Positions 49,591-58,983 of a stretch of 64,000 bases of DNA are shown here, one piece after another. Origin of the DNA: CAYMGQ01 sp964390055 (GTDB taxonomy: Bacteria; Bacillota; Clostridia; Peptostreptococcales; Natronincolaceae); the NCBI GenBank assembly GCA_964390055.1, contig CAYMGQ010000002.1, positions 1 through 64,000 of the forward strand, in the 5' to 3' direction. The translations under genes were made by a program, and so were the position numbers. Each line of letters starts with the position of its first letter. The stretch's first letter is position 1. The notes beneath the pieces are model-generated. The model ran no database searches. It was not told the origin of the DNA and was given only the letters and a program-made list of their open reading frames with translations.

Positions 49591-52083
49591 CTAAATTCCC
49601 ATCGTTTGAGATGGATTTATATCTATGCTCAGTCCTATAGAACTTGGTACAAATTTAGGTCTATTTCTAATTAATAAATATCTTAAGATTGACTTTAAAA
49701 ATTCCTTGCTTACACCCAGGTCCTTTAGGAGAATTTGATACCTGTATTTATTTCTAACTTTACTAATAATTGTTGGATGAGGTCCAAGTACAATATCTTC
49801 GTATCTTTTATGGCCCTCTGATTTTAAAATATATTTGATAGCTTCTGCAATTTTTAAGGCCACCCTATAAACTTTTTCTTGATTCCTACCACTTAAACAA
49901 ATATTAATTAATTTATTAAAGGGTGGATAGTTATATTCCCTTCTTATTGGGAGTTCCAGCTCATAAAAGCTTTTGTAATCATGTTGGGCGGCAGTAATTA
50001 TACTGTAATGTTTGGGATTATAGGTTTGTATTACAACCTTACCCCTCTCATCACCCCTCCCTGCCCTACCAGCAACTTGGGTTATTAATTGGAATGTCCT
50101 TTCTGATGCCCTAAAATCCGGCAAGTTTAGGGAGGCATCTGCAGATATGACTCCAACTAAAGTTACATTTGGAAAGTCTAAGCCCTTTGAGATCATTTGT
50201 GTCCCAACCAATATATCTGTCTTACCCCCTTCAAAATCCTCCAGGATCCTACTATGTGATCCCTGTACACTTGTGGCATCCATATCCATCCTGCCTATTC
50301 TTGCCTTAGGAAAATGAGCTGATATAATATTTTCGATTTTTTGAGTACCCGTACCACCATATACTATATTATAACCCTTGCAAGATGGGCAAACTTCTGG
50401 TATTTCCTCCCTTCTTCCACAATAATGACATTGAAGGTTTCTTAAATTTCTATGATATGTCATAGTGATATCACAATTTGGGCATTTGCTTACATATCCG
50501 CATTGTTGACATGAAACAAATGTAGAATACCCCCTCCTATTTAAAAAAAGGATACTTTGCTTCTTCCTAGAGAGATTGTCCTCAATCAAACTTCTAAGTT
50601 GCCTACTAAAGATTCCCTTATTGCCAACATCTAATTCCCGGCCCATATCAACAATCTCAACCTCAGGTAGGGGAAATTGTGTTGCCCTTTCCTTAATACT
50701 ATGTATAGTTAGTTCTCCGATAGTCCCCCTATAATAAGTTTCTAAGGAGGGGGTAGCTGACCCCAAAATCAGAATGGCTTTTTCATTTTGCCTCCTAAAT
50801 TCTGCAATTTCAACAGCATGATATTTTAAATAGCTACTTGATTTATAGGTGTTCTCATGCTCTTCATCAATGATAATTATACCAAGCTTTTGCAGGGGTG
50901 CAAATATGGCTGACCTAGCCCCTATAACTATATCTACCTTACCCTCCATGATTCTTCGCCATTCATCAAATCTTTCCCCCTCTGAAAGACTACTATGAAG
51001 CACCGCTATACCCTCAGCAAATCTACCATAAAATCTTTCTATCATTTGTGGTGTTAGGGCTATTTCAGGCACTAGAATAATTCCCTGTTTTCCCATCTTG
51101 ATAACCCTTTCCATAAGCTGAAGATAAATTTCAGTTTTGCCACTCCCCGTTACACCGTGAAGTAAAAATTTATGGGCTTCCTCCTTAGAGATATATTGCC
51201 CTATATTATTTATTATGGCCTCCTGTTCTGAATTAGGGACAAGTTTAGGAAAGGATTTAAAGTCAATGTATTTAAAGGGATCCCGTTTGTATTCCCTTTC
51301 CTCAATTACAATATATTCCTTTGATGCTAAACCATGAAGAGGGGAGGGACTTACCTGTAGTAATTTTAATAGTTCTTTTACAGGACACTCATAATGTTCC
51401 TTTAAAAACAACAAGATTTCTTTTTGTCTTTTTGCATTTTTGAGTTTTTTTATGGCTTCATTTATTTCCTCTTTCCTAATATTTAAACGTGCATATCTTT
51501 CCTTTTGTATATTAACCCTAGCGGCAAATTGATATTTACTTTCGATAAAACCTTCCTTTTCTAAAAGTTTTAGGGTGGAATTTAAATTGTTACTTTTAAG
51601 TTCTTCATATAGTTTTTCTATTGTTGCTTCCCCTCCCAAGTCTTCCAGTTGTCTTAGTATCTTCAATTGTGTAGGAGTACTATCAGTTTTTTTACCTTTC
51701 CACTCCCTATTGGTTAATATAATATATTTATTGGCCTTGTTAATCATTCCCGCTGGTAATATAGCCCTTACTGCGTCCATATATTTACACAAATATTTAC
51801 GCCTTAACCATCCAATCATTTTAATTTGATTTTCATTGAAAACAGGCAGGTCATCAATAATAAATAATATATCCTTCAACTCATACTTGCTAGCAGTCTG
51901 GGTTTTAATATTCATTATATAGGCTTCTGTAATCCTATTCCCCATACCAAAGGGCACTGCAATCCTCATACCCAATTCTACAATATTTATTAAACTATTG
52001 GGGATTCTATAATGGTATATTTTATCTGTTTGATAGCTTTTGCTATTGACAATAACCTGAGCTATATGAATTTTATCCTCCAC
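49591..52083 (-). CDS. priA: Primosomal protein N' (replication restart helicase PriA)
   Basis: PriA recognises stalled forks and reloads the replicative helicase. The 830-residue protein has an N-terminal DNA-binding domain (about 1-110), a winged-helix region, the helicase core with Walker A GVTGSGKT (310-317) and DEEH box, and a zinc-binding insert with cysteines CQQC, CPNC, CHYC and CPSC. The start codon is GTG. The order coaBC-priA-def-fmt is conserved in Bacillus and clostridia. Confidence 0.97.
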   Translation of the reverse strand: MEDKIHIAQVIVNSKSYQTDKIYHYRIPNSLINIVELGMRIAVPFGMGNRITEAYIMNIKTQTASKYELKDILFIIDDLPVFNENQIKMIGWLRRKYLCKYMDAVRAILPAGMINKANKYIILTNREWKGKKTDSTPTQLKILRQLEDLGGEATIEKLYEELKSNNLNSTLKLLEKEGFIESKYQFAARVNIQKERYARLNIRKEEINEAIKKLKNAKRQKEILLFLKEHYECPVKELLKLLQVSPSPLHGLASKEYIVIEEREYKRDPFKYIDFKSFPKLVPNSEQEAIINNIGQYISKEEAHKFLLHGVTGSGKTEIYLQLMERVIKMGKQGIILVPEIALTPQMIERFYGRFAEGIAVLHSSLSEGERFDEWRRIMEGKVDIVIGARSAIFAPLQKLGIIIIDEEHENTYKSSSYLKYHAVEIAEFRRQNEKAILILGSATPSLETYYRGTIGELTIHSIKERATQFPLPEVEIVDMGRELDVGNKGIFSRQLRSLIEDNLSRKKQSILFLNRRGYSTFVSCQQCGYVSKCPNCDITMTYHRNLRNLQCHYCGRREEIPEVCPSCKGYNIVYGGTGTQKIENIISAHFPKARIGRMDMDATSVQGSHSRILEDFEGGKTDILVGTQMISKGLDFPNVTLVGVISADASLNLPDFRASERTFQLITQVAGRAGRGDERGKVVIQTYNPKHYSIITAAQHDYKSFYELELPIRREYNYPPFNKLINICLSGRNQEKVYRVALKIAEAIKYILKSEGHKRYEDIVLGPHPTIISKVRNKYRYQILLKDLGVSKEFLKSILRYLLIRNRPKFVPSSIGLSIDINPSQTMGI

Positions 52084-52129
52084 CTATAATGACACCCCCA
52101 AAAATAATTAAAAATTTTCTTTTCATACA

Positions 52130-52138
52130 ATTATATCA
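52130..52138 (-). promoter_or_regulatory. Extended -10 promoter for priA-def-fmt
   Basis: Minus strand TGATATAAT fits the TGnTATAAT form, directly downstream of the coaBC terminator. There is no good -35 box; the predicted start is near 52123, about 40 bases before the priA GTG. Confidence 0.5.
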
Positions 52139-52146
52139 AATTTCAA

Positions 52147-52190
52147 GTAAAATAAAAAAATAAAGAAAGGGCCTTATAAAGCCCTCTTTC
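52147..52190 (-). terminator. Terminator after coaBC
   Basis: AAAGAGGGC pairs with GCCCTTTCTTT (one bulge) around a loop of about 8 bases (52163-52189), and the minus strand then reads TTTATTTTTTTATTTT. It lies 19 bases past the coaBC stop codon. Confidence 0.85.
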
Positions 52191-52208
52191 CTCCTCTAAA
52201 ATCCTTTG

Positions 52209-53405
52209 TTATTTAGTAATATAAGCACTTAATTGGTCCAGTATGTGATTTGCAGTCTCAAATTTGTCCATTTTTTCTAGTGCCTTTATATTATCATTCC
52301 TATCTATTATATATACAATATTAGTATCCGATTGAAATCCAGCTCCCTCTTGAGTTATATCATTTGCAACTATAAGGTCTAAGTTCTTTTTCTTAATTTT
52401 TTTCTTAGCATTTTCTATTAAGTCGTTTGTTTCTGCGGCAAAGCCCAGCAAAATCTTGTCATCCTTCTTCTGGCCCAGCTTCAATAAAATATCCGGATTT
52501 CTAACTAAATTCAGATTCAAATCCTCATCTTGTTTTTTTATTTTTTTGCCTGCCATTGTCTGGGGTCTATAATCAGATACAGCTGCTGCTTTTATAATAA
52601 TGTCATTATCTTCATAATGTGCCAATACCGCATCATACATTTCCTGGGCACTGATTATATGGACAATATCTATATTTGATGGTGATGGTAAACTGGTGGG
52701 TCCTGTTACTAGGGTTACAACTCCACCCCTATCCCTGGCAGCCCTAGCTAGGGCATAGCCCATCTTACCACTTGAGTGGTTGCTAATAAAACGTACTGGA
52801 TCTATAGCCTCCTGGGTGGGGCCGGCTGTGATTAAGAATTTCCTTCCCTGAAAATCCCTTTTAGGGCCGGCTAAACTAATTATGGCTTCTACTATATCAT
52901 CCACCTCTGCCAGCCTGCCTAATCCCATGTCCCCACAAGCCAACTTCCCAGAAGCTGGCCCTATAAATCTATAGCCTAATTGGCTTAATTTAAGAATATT
53001 TTCTTGGCATATTTTATTATTATACATAACGGTGTTCATGGCTGGTGCAAAAATTACTTTTCCTGTGGATGCCATAATAGTTGTTGATAACATATCATCA
53101 GCAATTCCACTAGCTACCTTGCCTATTATATTTGCTGTTGCAGGAACTACTAGCAATATGTCTGCCTTCTGCGCAAGAGATATATGCTCAATATCCCAAT
53201 ATCTTGGACTTTCAAACAAGTCTGTAATGACAGGATTTTGACTTAGGGTTTGCATGGTCGCAAGGCCAATGAATTTAGTGGCGGATTTTGTCATTATAAC
53301 ATCTACATTAGCCCCCATTTTTTTAAATTTACTAACTAAATCACAGGCCTTGTATGCTGCTATCCCACCTGTAACACCAATTACTATATTCTTATCTGTT
53401 AACAT
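52209..53405 (-). CDS. coaBC: Bifunctional phosphopantothenoylcysteine decarboxylase/synthase
   Basis: CoaBC adds cysteine to 4'-phosphopantothenate and decarboxylates the product, steps two and three to coenzyme A. In the 398-residue protein the N-terminal FMN-dependent CoaC half (about 1-180) has His74, PAMNTVMY with Asn124, and Cys159 in KLACGD. The C-terminal CoaB half begins near ITAGPTQEAIDP and has SNHSSGKMG, which binds CTP. It lies 2 bases downstream of rpoZ. Together with coaD (33106) it covers the middle of CoA synthesis. Confidence 0.97.
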   Translation of the reverse strand: MLTDKNIVIGVTGGIAAYKACDLVSKFKKMGANVDVIMTKSATKFIGLATMQTLSQNPVITDLFESPRYWDIEHISLAQKADILLVVPATANIIGKVASGIADDMLSTTIMASTGKVIFAPAMNTVMYNNKICQENILKLSQLGYRFIGPASGKLACGDMGLGRLAEVDDIVEAIISLAGPKRDFQGRKFLITAGPTQEAIDPVRFISNHSSGKMGYALARAARDRGGVVTLVTGPTSLPSPSNIDIVHIISAQEMYDAVLAHYEDNDIIIKAAAVSDYRPQTMAGKKIKKQDEDLNLNLVRNPDILLKLGQKKDDKILLGFAAETNDLIENAKKKIKKKNLDLIVANDITQEGAGFQSDTNIVYIIDRNDNIKALEKMDKFETANHILDQLSAYITK

Positions 53406-53407
53406 AA

Positions 53408-53626
53408 TTAGTCAACCTTCCTATCCTTTTCATCTCCTAAAGTAAAATAATCTACCTTGTCTTCCATAATTTCTTGAGTTGCTATGGAAACAGGTTTGTG
53501 GGAAACAGGCTCTACCTTAGGACCCTTTCCATCTATTAATTGCCTAGCCCTCTTGGCTACCACAGCAACCAAGGTATACCTACTGTTAACCTTTGTCATT
53601 AAATCATTTGTTGATGGATATAACAT
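53408..53626 (-). CDS. rpoZ: RNA polymerase omega subunit
   Basis: Omega folds around the beta' subunit and aids RNA polymerase assembly. The 72-residue protein has the conserved core SRYTLVAVVAKRARQL (15-30) and the Firmicute C-terminus KPVSIATQEI. The ATG follows GAGGGGTAAAATCT. The series gmk-rpoZ-coaBC-priA is the same as in Bacillus and clostridia. Confidence 0.96.
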   Translation of the reverse strand: MLYPSTNDLMTKVNSRYTLVAVVAKRARQLIDGKGPKVEPVSHKPVSIATQEIMEDKVDYFTLGDEKDRKVD

Positions 53627-53631
53627 AGATT

Positions 53632-54246
53632 TTACCCCTCCTTAATTAGATAATCAAAAGCATCAATATTTCTAGTAATTTTACATTTTTCAGCCCTTAT
53701 TATAGCTTCGATATCATCTATAGCAGTTCTGATATGCTCATTAACAACAGCATAATCATAATGCTTTATTCGTTTTATCTCCTCTATAGCAGCAGCCAAT
53801 CTTTTTTTTATATCTTCCTTACTTTCTGTCCCGCGGCCAGTAATTCTATTTTCCAATTCCATTAGTGAAGGTGGCAAAATAAAAATGAAAACTCCATCCC
53901 TATATTTTTCCTTAATTTGCAGGGCTCCAATGGTATCTATTTCTAATAATACATCTTTCCCCTTTTTTAGCATTTCTAAAACATATTTTTTGGGAGTACC
54001 ATAGTAATTGTCATACACCCTTGCATGTTCTAGCAATTCATCCCCATCAATCATATCATTGAATTTTTCCTGGGAAACAAAAAAATAACTTTTGCCATCC
54101 TTTTCTCCTTTTCTTGCTAGTCTAGTGGTCGCTGAAATAGATATATGTATATCAGGATTTTTTCTAAGCAGTTCTTTGCATAAGGTCCCCTTTCCAGTTC
54201 CAGATGGACCAGATATCACTATTAATAAGCCTTTGTCATCCATCAT
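53632..54246 (-). CDS. gmk: Guanylate kinase
   Basis: Gmk makes GDP from GMP and ATP. The 204-residue protein has the P-loop SGPSGTGKGT (12-21), the GMP-binding segment SISATTRLARKGEKDGKSYFF, split as SATTRLARKGE and GKSYFF, and RRGTESKEDI-like lid residues (GRGTESKEDI). Two ATG codons in a row begin the frame after AAGGGGATA; either could serve. It follows remA by 20 bases. In stringent-response biology Gmk is a direct target of (p)ppGpp in Firmicutes. Confidence 0.97.
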   Translation of the reverse strand: MMDDKGLLIVISGPSGTGKGTLCKELLRKNPDIHISISATTRLARKGEKDGKSYFFVSQEKFNDMIDGDELLEHARVYDNYYGTPKKYVLEMLKKGKDVLLEIDTIGALQIKEKYRDGVFIFILPPSLMELENRITGRGTESKEDIKKRLAAAIEEIKRIKHYDYAVVNEHIRTAIDDIEAIIRAEKCKITRNIDAFDYLIKEG

Positions 54247-54266
54247 TATCCCCTTCTTTTCTGCAT

Positions 54267-54551
54267 CTAATATTCTTCAATATCATTTAAGTTGTTTTCT
54301 TTATTGTTATCTTTTGTATCTAACCTATGGGCAACTGTTTCTGGCTGAACAGCTGACAAAATCACATGGTCACTATCAGTTACGATGACCGCTCTTGTTC
54401 TCCTGCCATAAGTTGCATCAATTAGCATTCTGCGATCCCTGGCCTCTTGTATTAACCTTTTAATAGGTGCCGATTCAGGACTAACAATAGTTATAATTCT
54501 GCTGGCTGAAACAATATTACCAAAACCAATATTTATTAATTTAACCTCCAT
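54267..54551 (-). CDS. remA: Extracellular matrix regulator RemA (DUF370)
   Basis: RemA is a small DNA-binding protein that activates biofilm matrix and osmoprotection genes in Bacillus. The 94-residue protein begins VKLINIGFGNIVSASRII and contains the conserved SAPIKRLIQEARDRRML with the arginines that contact DNA, and GRRTRAVIVTDSDHVILSA. It is a few residues longer than Bacillus RemA, with a charged asparagine-rich tail. The ATG follows GGGGGGAAGGTA. Its position between yicC and gmk is conserved. Confidence 0.96.
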   Translation of the reverse strand: MEVKLINIGFGNIVSASRIITIVSPESAPIKRLIQEARDRRMLIDATYGRRTRAVIVTDSDHVILSAVQPETVAHRLDTKDNNKENNLNDIEEY

Positions 54552-54569
54552 TACCTTCCCCCCTTAATT

Positions 54570-55451
54570 CTATTCTATATTTTGTACCTGTTCTCTAATC
54601 TTTTCCAACTCACTTTTAACTTCTACAACTGTATTTGATATTAATAAGTCGTTGGCTTTTGAGCCAATAGTATTTATCTCCCTATTCATTTCCTGGATAA
54701 TAAAATCCATTTTCCTGCCAACAACCTTACCCTTTAAGATTGAATTCCTAAATTGGTCAATATGGCTATGTAGGCGGACTATTTCCTCGGTAATACTGCT
54801 TTTGTCGGCGAAAAACGCAATTTCTAAGGCAATTCTATTTTCGTCAATATCCACCCCATCACCCAATAATTCATCCAACCGACTATCTAACCGTTCCTTA
54901 TAATCCTTTACAATATCAGGGCTTCTGTCTTCTATCTTACTAATTAGTGTTTCCAAAGTATTAAGTCTAGTAGTTAAGTCCTTCTCTAGTTTATCCCCCT
55001 CAGCCCTTCTCATTTTTACTAGGCTTTCTAGGGCATTTTCAAGAACTTTTTCTAGTAAGGCCCAAAGGATTTCCTCGTCCTCCTCCTCTTTTTCTAGCTG
55101 GATAACTTCAGGAAAACTAGCAATTGTAGACACAGCTATATCTTTTTCTAGCCCTAAACTAGTATGTATTTTTTCTAGAGCATCCAAGTAGCTATTTGCT
55201 AACTTTAAATCCACTGAGATATCTTCATTACTTTCACCAACATTTTTATAATTAATGTATATCTCAATTCTTCCCCTACTAATGTATTTTTTGGCAACTT
55301 GTCTTACCCTTTCCTCCAAAAAACTAAAGCTCCTAGGCATCCTGATATGAAAATCCATATATCTATTATTGACCGTCTTTATTTCAACCGTAAATTGTTT
55401 ATTGTTTTCTAAAATTTCGGATCTCCCAAATCCCGTCATACTAGTTAACAT
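54570..55451 (-). CDS. yicC: YicC family endoribonuclease (YloC)
   Basis: YicC-type proteins are hexameric metal-dependent endoribonucleases that destabilise small RNAs in E. coli. The 293-residue protein opens with TSMTGFGRSE, the family signature, and ends with the conserved DUF1732 part: GRKMDFIIQEMNREINTIGSK (given here as MDFIIQEMNREINT) near 246-266. The ATG follows AGGAAGGAAGGG; a second ATG at codon 5 also fits the family start. It leads the yicC-remA-gmk-rpoZ series. Confidence 0.95.
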   Translation of the reverse strand: MLTSMTGFGRSEILENNKQFTVEIKTVNNRYMDFHIRMPRSFSFLEERVRQVAKKYISRGRIEIYINYKNVGESNEDISVDLKLANSYLDALEKIHTSLGLEKDIAVSTIASFPEVIQLEKEEEDEEILWALLEKVLENALESLVKMRRAEGDKLEKDLTTRLNTLETLISKIEDRSPDIVKDYKERLDSRLDELLGDGVDIDENRIALEIAFFADKSSITEEIVRLHSHIDQFRNSILKGKVVGRKMDFIIQEMNREINTIGSKANDLLISNTVVEVKSELEKIREQVQNIE

Positions 55452-55666
55452 AAATAAACCCTTCCTTCCTATTTAATCCCCGCAAATAATATTTTATAAC
55501 TGCTTCCCCACAATTACAAGGATATTTATAAATAAGACAAATAATAGTCATAATTATACATTTCATATAAGATTTAATACTTTGATTAGAATTGTTTAAT
55601 ATAACCAATGATATCATAGAAAGATAAAACATTAAACATATTGCTATTACAGATTTTATATTAACT

Positions 55667-55695
55667 TTGCATTCCATATATTTATATGCTATATT
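55667..55695 (+). promoter_or_regulatory. Sigma-A promoter for rqcH
   Basis: Plus strand TTGCAT (55667-55672), 17-base spacer, TATATT (55690-55695); predicted start near 55702, about 24 bases before the rqcH ATG. The -35 box is the same TTGCAT as in the rpmB promoter. Confidence 0.65.
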
Positions 55696-55725
55696 ATGAT
55701 TACTAAAGAGGAGGAGGAGTAAATT

Positions 55726-57495
55726 ATGGCTCTAGATGGATTAGTTGTCGCCGCCCTAACACATGAATTTAACAGCATTGTGGAATTTAATAGAATAGAA
55801 AAAATATATCAACCTCAAGCTGGTAAAATTATTATACATCTTCGTTTATCGGGTCAGAATAAAAAACTTTTGTTTTCTGTAAAGGGGAATTATCCTAGGG
55901 TTCACTTCACAGATCTTAAAAAGGAAAACCCAGCAAGCCCCCCCAATTTTTGCATGGTATTAAGAAAACACCTGCTAGGGGGTAGGATTGTAGCCATACA
56001 ACAAGCTAATTTTGATAGAATAATCAAATTCAAAATTGAAAGCCGAGATGAGTTAAGTCTAATTAAAGAAACAGAATTAATTATAGAAATGATGGGACGC
56101 CATAGCAATATAATACTAGTAAATGCAAGGGATAACACCATTATTGATAGTATAAAACGTATATCAGTAGATATAAGCCGTTATAGGCAGGTATTGCCAG
56201 GCTTACAGTATGTTATGCCCCCATCACGGGACAAGGTAAATCCATTAGAATCTAACAATAGTGGGGATTTTGCCAATGAACTTCTCAGATTCCCACAACT
56301 TCCAATAAAAAAAGCTCTTTACTATGCCTTTACCGGTATTTCTCCCTTGATTGGGAGGGAGATTTGCTATATGGCTAATATAGATGGTAAGATTCTGACC
56401 AATAATCTATTAGATATGGAACTTGAAAAATTATATTCTGCTTTTTCTTCCATAATGGACAAAATCAGGACCCATAGGTTTACACCTTCAATATATATAA
56501 ATAGGGAAAATGGTGATTTAATTGATTTTAGCATAGTACCCCTATCCCACCTATTACCAGCCAATGTGAAGGAGTTTGCATCGACTAATGAAGTTATAGA
56601 TGATTTTTATACAAAGAAGGATATTAATGAGAGGCTCAAGCAAAAAATTCATACTTATAGGAGAATTGTAAACACTAATTTGGAAAGGCTCTATAAAAAA
56701 TTGCAAAATTTGCATCAGGATTTATCCAAAGCGGCTAACCCAGAAGAATACAAAATAATGGGAGATTTGATATTGGCAAATTTATACCAAATAAATAGGG
56801 GGGACCAGTTTGTAGAGTTAGAAAATTTCTACCAAGAGGATCAGCCAATAATAAAAATAAAACTGGATAAAAGACTTACCCCTTCCCAAAATGCCCAGCT
56901 ATATTATAAAAAATATACTAGATATAAGACTGCTTCAGTAAAAATAAATAAGCAATTAATTAAAAGCAAGGCAGAGATCGACTATTTGGAACAGATTTTA
57001 CTAGCTATTGAACATTCGGAATCATTATCAGATTTAACTGAGTTAAGACATGAGCTAATTGAGGGCAATTATTTAAGAAAAACTTCCAAGGTTAAAAGAG
57101 CCTCAAATAAAAGGTCCGCAAATTATCGTAGATTTCAATCTTCCGAAGGCCTTGATATTCTAGTTGGGAAAAACAATAGACAAAATGATGAAATTACATT
57201 TAAAATAGCTAATAAGGAAGATTTATGGTTCCATGCCAAAGATATACCAGGCTCACATGTCATACTAAGAACAAATTCTAAAAACTATTCTGATATATCT
57301 ATCTTGGAGGCAGCCCAGTTAGCTGCCTATTATAGCAAAGGTCGAAATGCTACTAAAATATCTATAGACTATAGTAAAAAGGAAAATGTTCGAAAACCAA
57401 GAGGTGCAAAGCCAGGTATGGTTATTTATGACAACCACTCCACTCTTATAGTAGATGCCAGCAAAGAATCTATAAAAAACCTATGTACTCCATAG
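55726..57495 (+). CDS. rqcH: Ribosome quality control factor RqcH (NFACT family)
   Basis: RqcH binds split 50S subunits carrying stalled peptides and adds C-terminal alanine tails that mark them for degradation. The 589-residue protein has NFACT-N (about 1-240) with the catalytic-type pair Asp97-Arg98 in NFDRIIKF needed for Ala-tail activity in Bacillus, a coiled-coil middle (about 290-430), and the NFACT-R domain with GKNNRQNDEITFK and DLWFHAKDIPGSHV. It is often mislabelled as a fibronectin-binding protein. The ATG follows GAGGAGGAGGAGTAAATT. The stop codon is within its terminator. Confidence 0.96.
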   Translation: MALDGLVVAALTHEFNSIVEFNRIEKIYQPQAGKIIIHLRLSGQNKKLLFSVKGNYPRVHFTDLKKENPASPPNFCMVLRKHLLGGRIVAIQQANFDRIIKFKIESRDELSLIKETELIIEMMGRHSNIILVNARDNTIIDSIKRISVDISRYRQVLPGLQYVMPPSRDKVNPLESNNSGDFANELLRFPQLPIKKALYYAFTGISPLIGREICYMANIDGKILTNNLLDMELEKLYSAFSSIMDKIRTHRFTPSIYINRENGDLIDFSIVPLSHLLPANVKEFASTNEVIDDFYTKKDINERLKQKIHTYRRIVNTNLERLYKKLQNLHQDLSKAANPEEYKIMGDLILANLYQINRGDQFVELENFYQEDQPIIKIKLDKRLTPSQNAQLYYKKYTRYKTASVKINKQLIKSKAEIDYLEQILLAIEHSESLSDLTELRHELIEGNYLRKTSKVKRASNKRSANYRRFQSSEGLDILVGKNNRQNDEITFKIANKEDLWFHAKDIPGSHVILRTNSKNYSDISILEAAQLAAYYSKGRNATKISIDYSKKENVRKPRGAKPGMVIYDNHSTLIVDASKESIKNLCTP

Positions 57496-57503
57496 GTTTT
57501 TTA
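57474..57503 (+). terminator. Bidirectional terminator shared by rqcH and pyrR
   Basis: An 11-bp stem AAAAACCTATG/CATAGGTTTTT with a 5-base loop (57475-57501). The plus strand ends in TTTTTT and the minus strand ends in TTTTT, so it can stop both convergent genes. The rqcH stop (57493-57495) lies in the stem and the pyrR stop (57503-57501) begins at its edge. Confidence 0.88.
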
Positions 57504-58037
57504 TAAGTCCTCAATAACTATATAATTTTCACCATCTATTTCCTCTAGTTTTACATTAACCATCTCGTTTTTAGATGTAGGTACATTCTTCCCTACATAA
57601 TCAGCTCTGATAGGTAGTTCCCTGTGGCCCCTATCTATTAAAACCGCTAATTGTATATTCCTAGGCCTCCCTATATCAACTATAGCATCAAGGGCAGCCC
57701 TGACCGTCCTGCCAGTATATAATACATCATCAATTAGGATGACTGTTTTATTGTTAATATCCGCCTCTATTTTTGACCCATGTATCACTGGCTCATCAGC
57801 ATCTCTAGTCAAGTCATCCCTATATAATGTAATGTCCAGCATACCTACAGGAACTATCAAATCTTCAATTTCTTTAATTCTTTTTGCCAGTCTATTTGCC
57901 AGGGGTGCCCCCCTTGTTTTAATTCCTACAAGAATAACATCGTCTGCTCCCTTGTTCTTTTCTAATATCTCATGGGCAATCCTTGTTAATATTCTACTAA
58001 TAGCATCCGCATCCATTATCTGTACATGTTTTTTCAT
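57501..58037 (-). CDS. pyrR: Bifunctional PyrR regulator/uracil phosphoribosyltransferase
   Basis: PyrR binds UMP and pyr-operon leader RNA to cause attenuation, and also has uracil phosphoribosyltransferase activity. The 178-residue protein has the PRPP-binding motif VILIDDVLYTGRTVRAAL (about 96-113) and the conserved VPVGMLDITLYRDDL. The gene is in its usual place next to rluD (22-base gap) but no pyr biosynthesis genes follow; its targets must lie elsewhere. I saw no PyrR-binding hairpin in this window. Confidence 0.96.
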   Translation of the reverse strand: MKKHVQIMDADAISRILTRIAHEILEKNKGADDVILVGIKTRGAPLANRLAKRIKEIEDLIVPVGMLDITLYRDDLTRDADEPVIHGSKIEADINNKTVILIDDVLYTGRTVRAALDAIVDIGRPRNIQLAVLIDRGHRELPIRADYVGKNVPTSKNEMVNVKLEEIDGENYIVIEDL

Positions 58038-58059
58038 TATTTAATTAACCCCCTCCATT

Positions 58060-58980
58060 TTAGGAATTGGTATTTTCTATAATCCTCAATATTCTGCTAA
58101 AATCCTCAGGCAGGGGACTCTCAAATTCCATATATTCCCCCTTAATAGGATGTAGGAAACCAAGGATTTTTGCATGAAGGACCTGACCAGGTAAATTAAA
58201 TCTTTTCCTATTACCTCCATAAATTTTGTCTCCAAGTATTGGATGATTTATATCAGATAGATGAACCCTTATTTGATGGGTCCGCCCTGTGGTCAATTCT
58301 GCCTCTACATATGTATATTCTCCTAATTCCTTTAGAACTGTAACATGAGTAATTGCCTTGCGTCCATCTTCTATTACGGCCATTTTTATTCTATTTATGG
58401 GGTGGCGGCCAATTGGGGCATCTATGGTCAATTTTTCTTCCTTTATACGCCCTAGGGTAATGGCATGATACTTTCTGGTAACTAAATATTCCTTAAGCTG
58501 TTTGGCTAAGCTCATATGAGCTTGATTCGTTTTAGCGACCATTAGTAAGCCGGAAGTATCTTTATCTATTCGGTGAACTATACCTGGCCTTATAATATCA
58601 TTCACTGTAGACAACTTACCTTTACAGTGATAGAGCAAAGCATTAACCAAGGTGTCCTTGCAATGTCCAGGGGCTGGGTGGACTACCATCTTTTGTGGCT
58701 TATTTACTATAAGTAGGTCATCGTCTTCATAAATTATGTCTAGAGGAATGTTTTGGGGCTCTGGTTTTTTCTCTTTAACCACTGGTATCTTGACATTAAT
58801 TTGATCCCCATTTTTTATTAAATATCTGTTTTTTCTACGCTGTCCATTTACTTTGATTAATCCTTTTCCAATTAATTTTTGTATATAGCTCCTGCTAAGA
58901 TTTGTATACTTGCCTGTTAGAAAGACATCTAATCTAGAATTTATATCATCCTGCGATACAATTATAATTTCTTTTTCCAA
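58060..58980 (-). CDS. rluD: RluD-type 23S rRNA pseudouridine synthase (YlyB)
   Basis: The RluA/RluD family makes pseudouridines in 23S rRNA helix 69. The 306-residue protein has an N-terminal S4 domain (about 14-70) and a catalytic domain with the nucleophile Asp139 in HRIDKDTSGLLM. Which uridines it modifies in this organism is not known. The start codon is TTG, 9 bases after GAGGGG. It follows lspA by 3 bases; the order lspA-rluD-pyrR is conserved in Firmicutes. Confidence 0.95.
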   Translation of the reverse strand: MEKEIIIVSQDDINSRLDVFLTGKYTNLSRSYIQKLIGKGLIKVNGQRRKNRYLIKNGDQINVKIPVVKEKKPEPQNIPLDIIYEDDDLLIVNKPQKMVVHPAPGHCKDTLVNALLYHCKGKLSTVNDIIRPGIVHRIDKDTSGLLMVAKTNQAHMSLAKQLKEYLVTRKYHAITLGRIKEEKLTIDAPIGRHPINRIKMAVIEDGRKAITHVTVLKELGEYTYVEAELTTGRTHQIRVHLSDINHPILGDKIYGGNRKRFNLPGQVLHAKILGFLHPIKGEYMEFESPLPEDFSRILRIIENTNS

Positions 58981-58983
58981 AAC

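Noticed and set aside
55441..55677. 78-residue minus-strand frame overlapping the start of yicC
   Set aside because: No ribosome binding site before its ATG, composition unlike a domain, and it overlaps the well-supported yicC start and its binding site.
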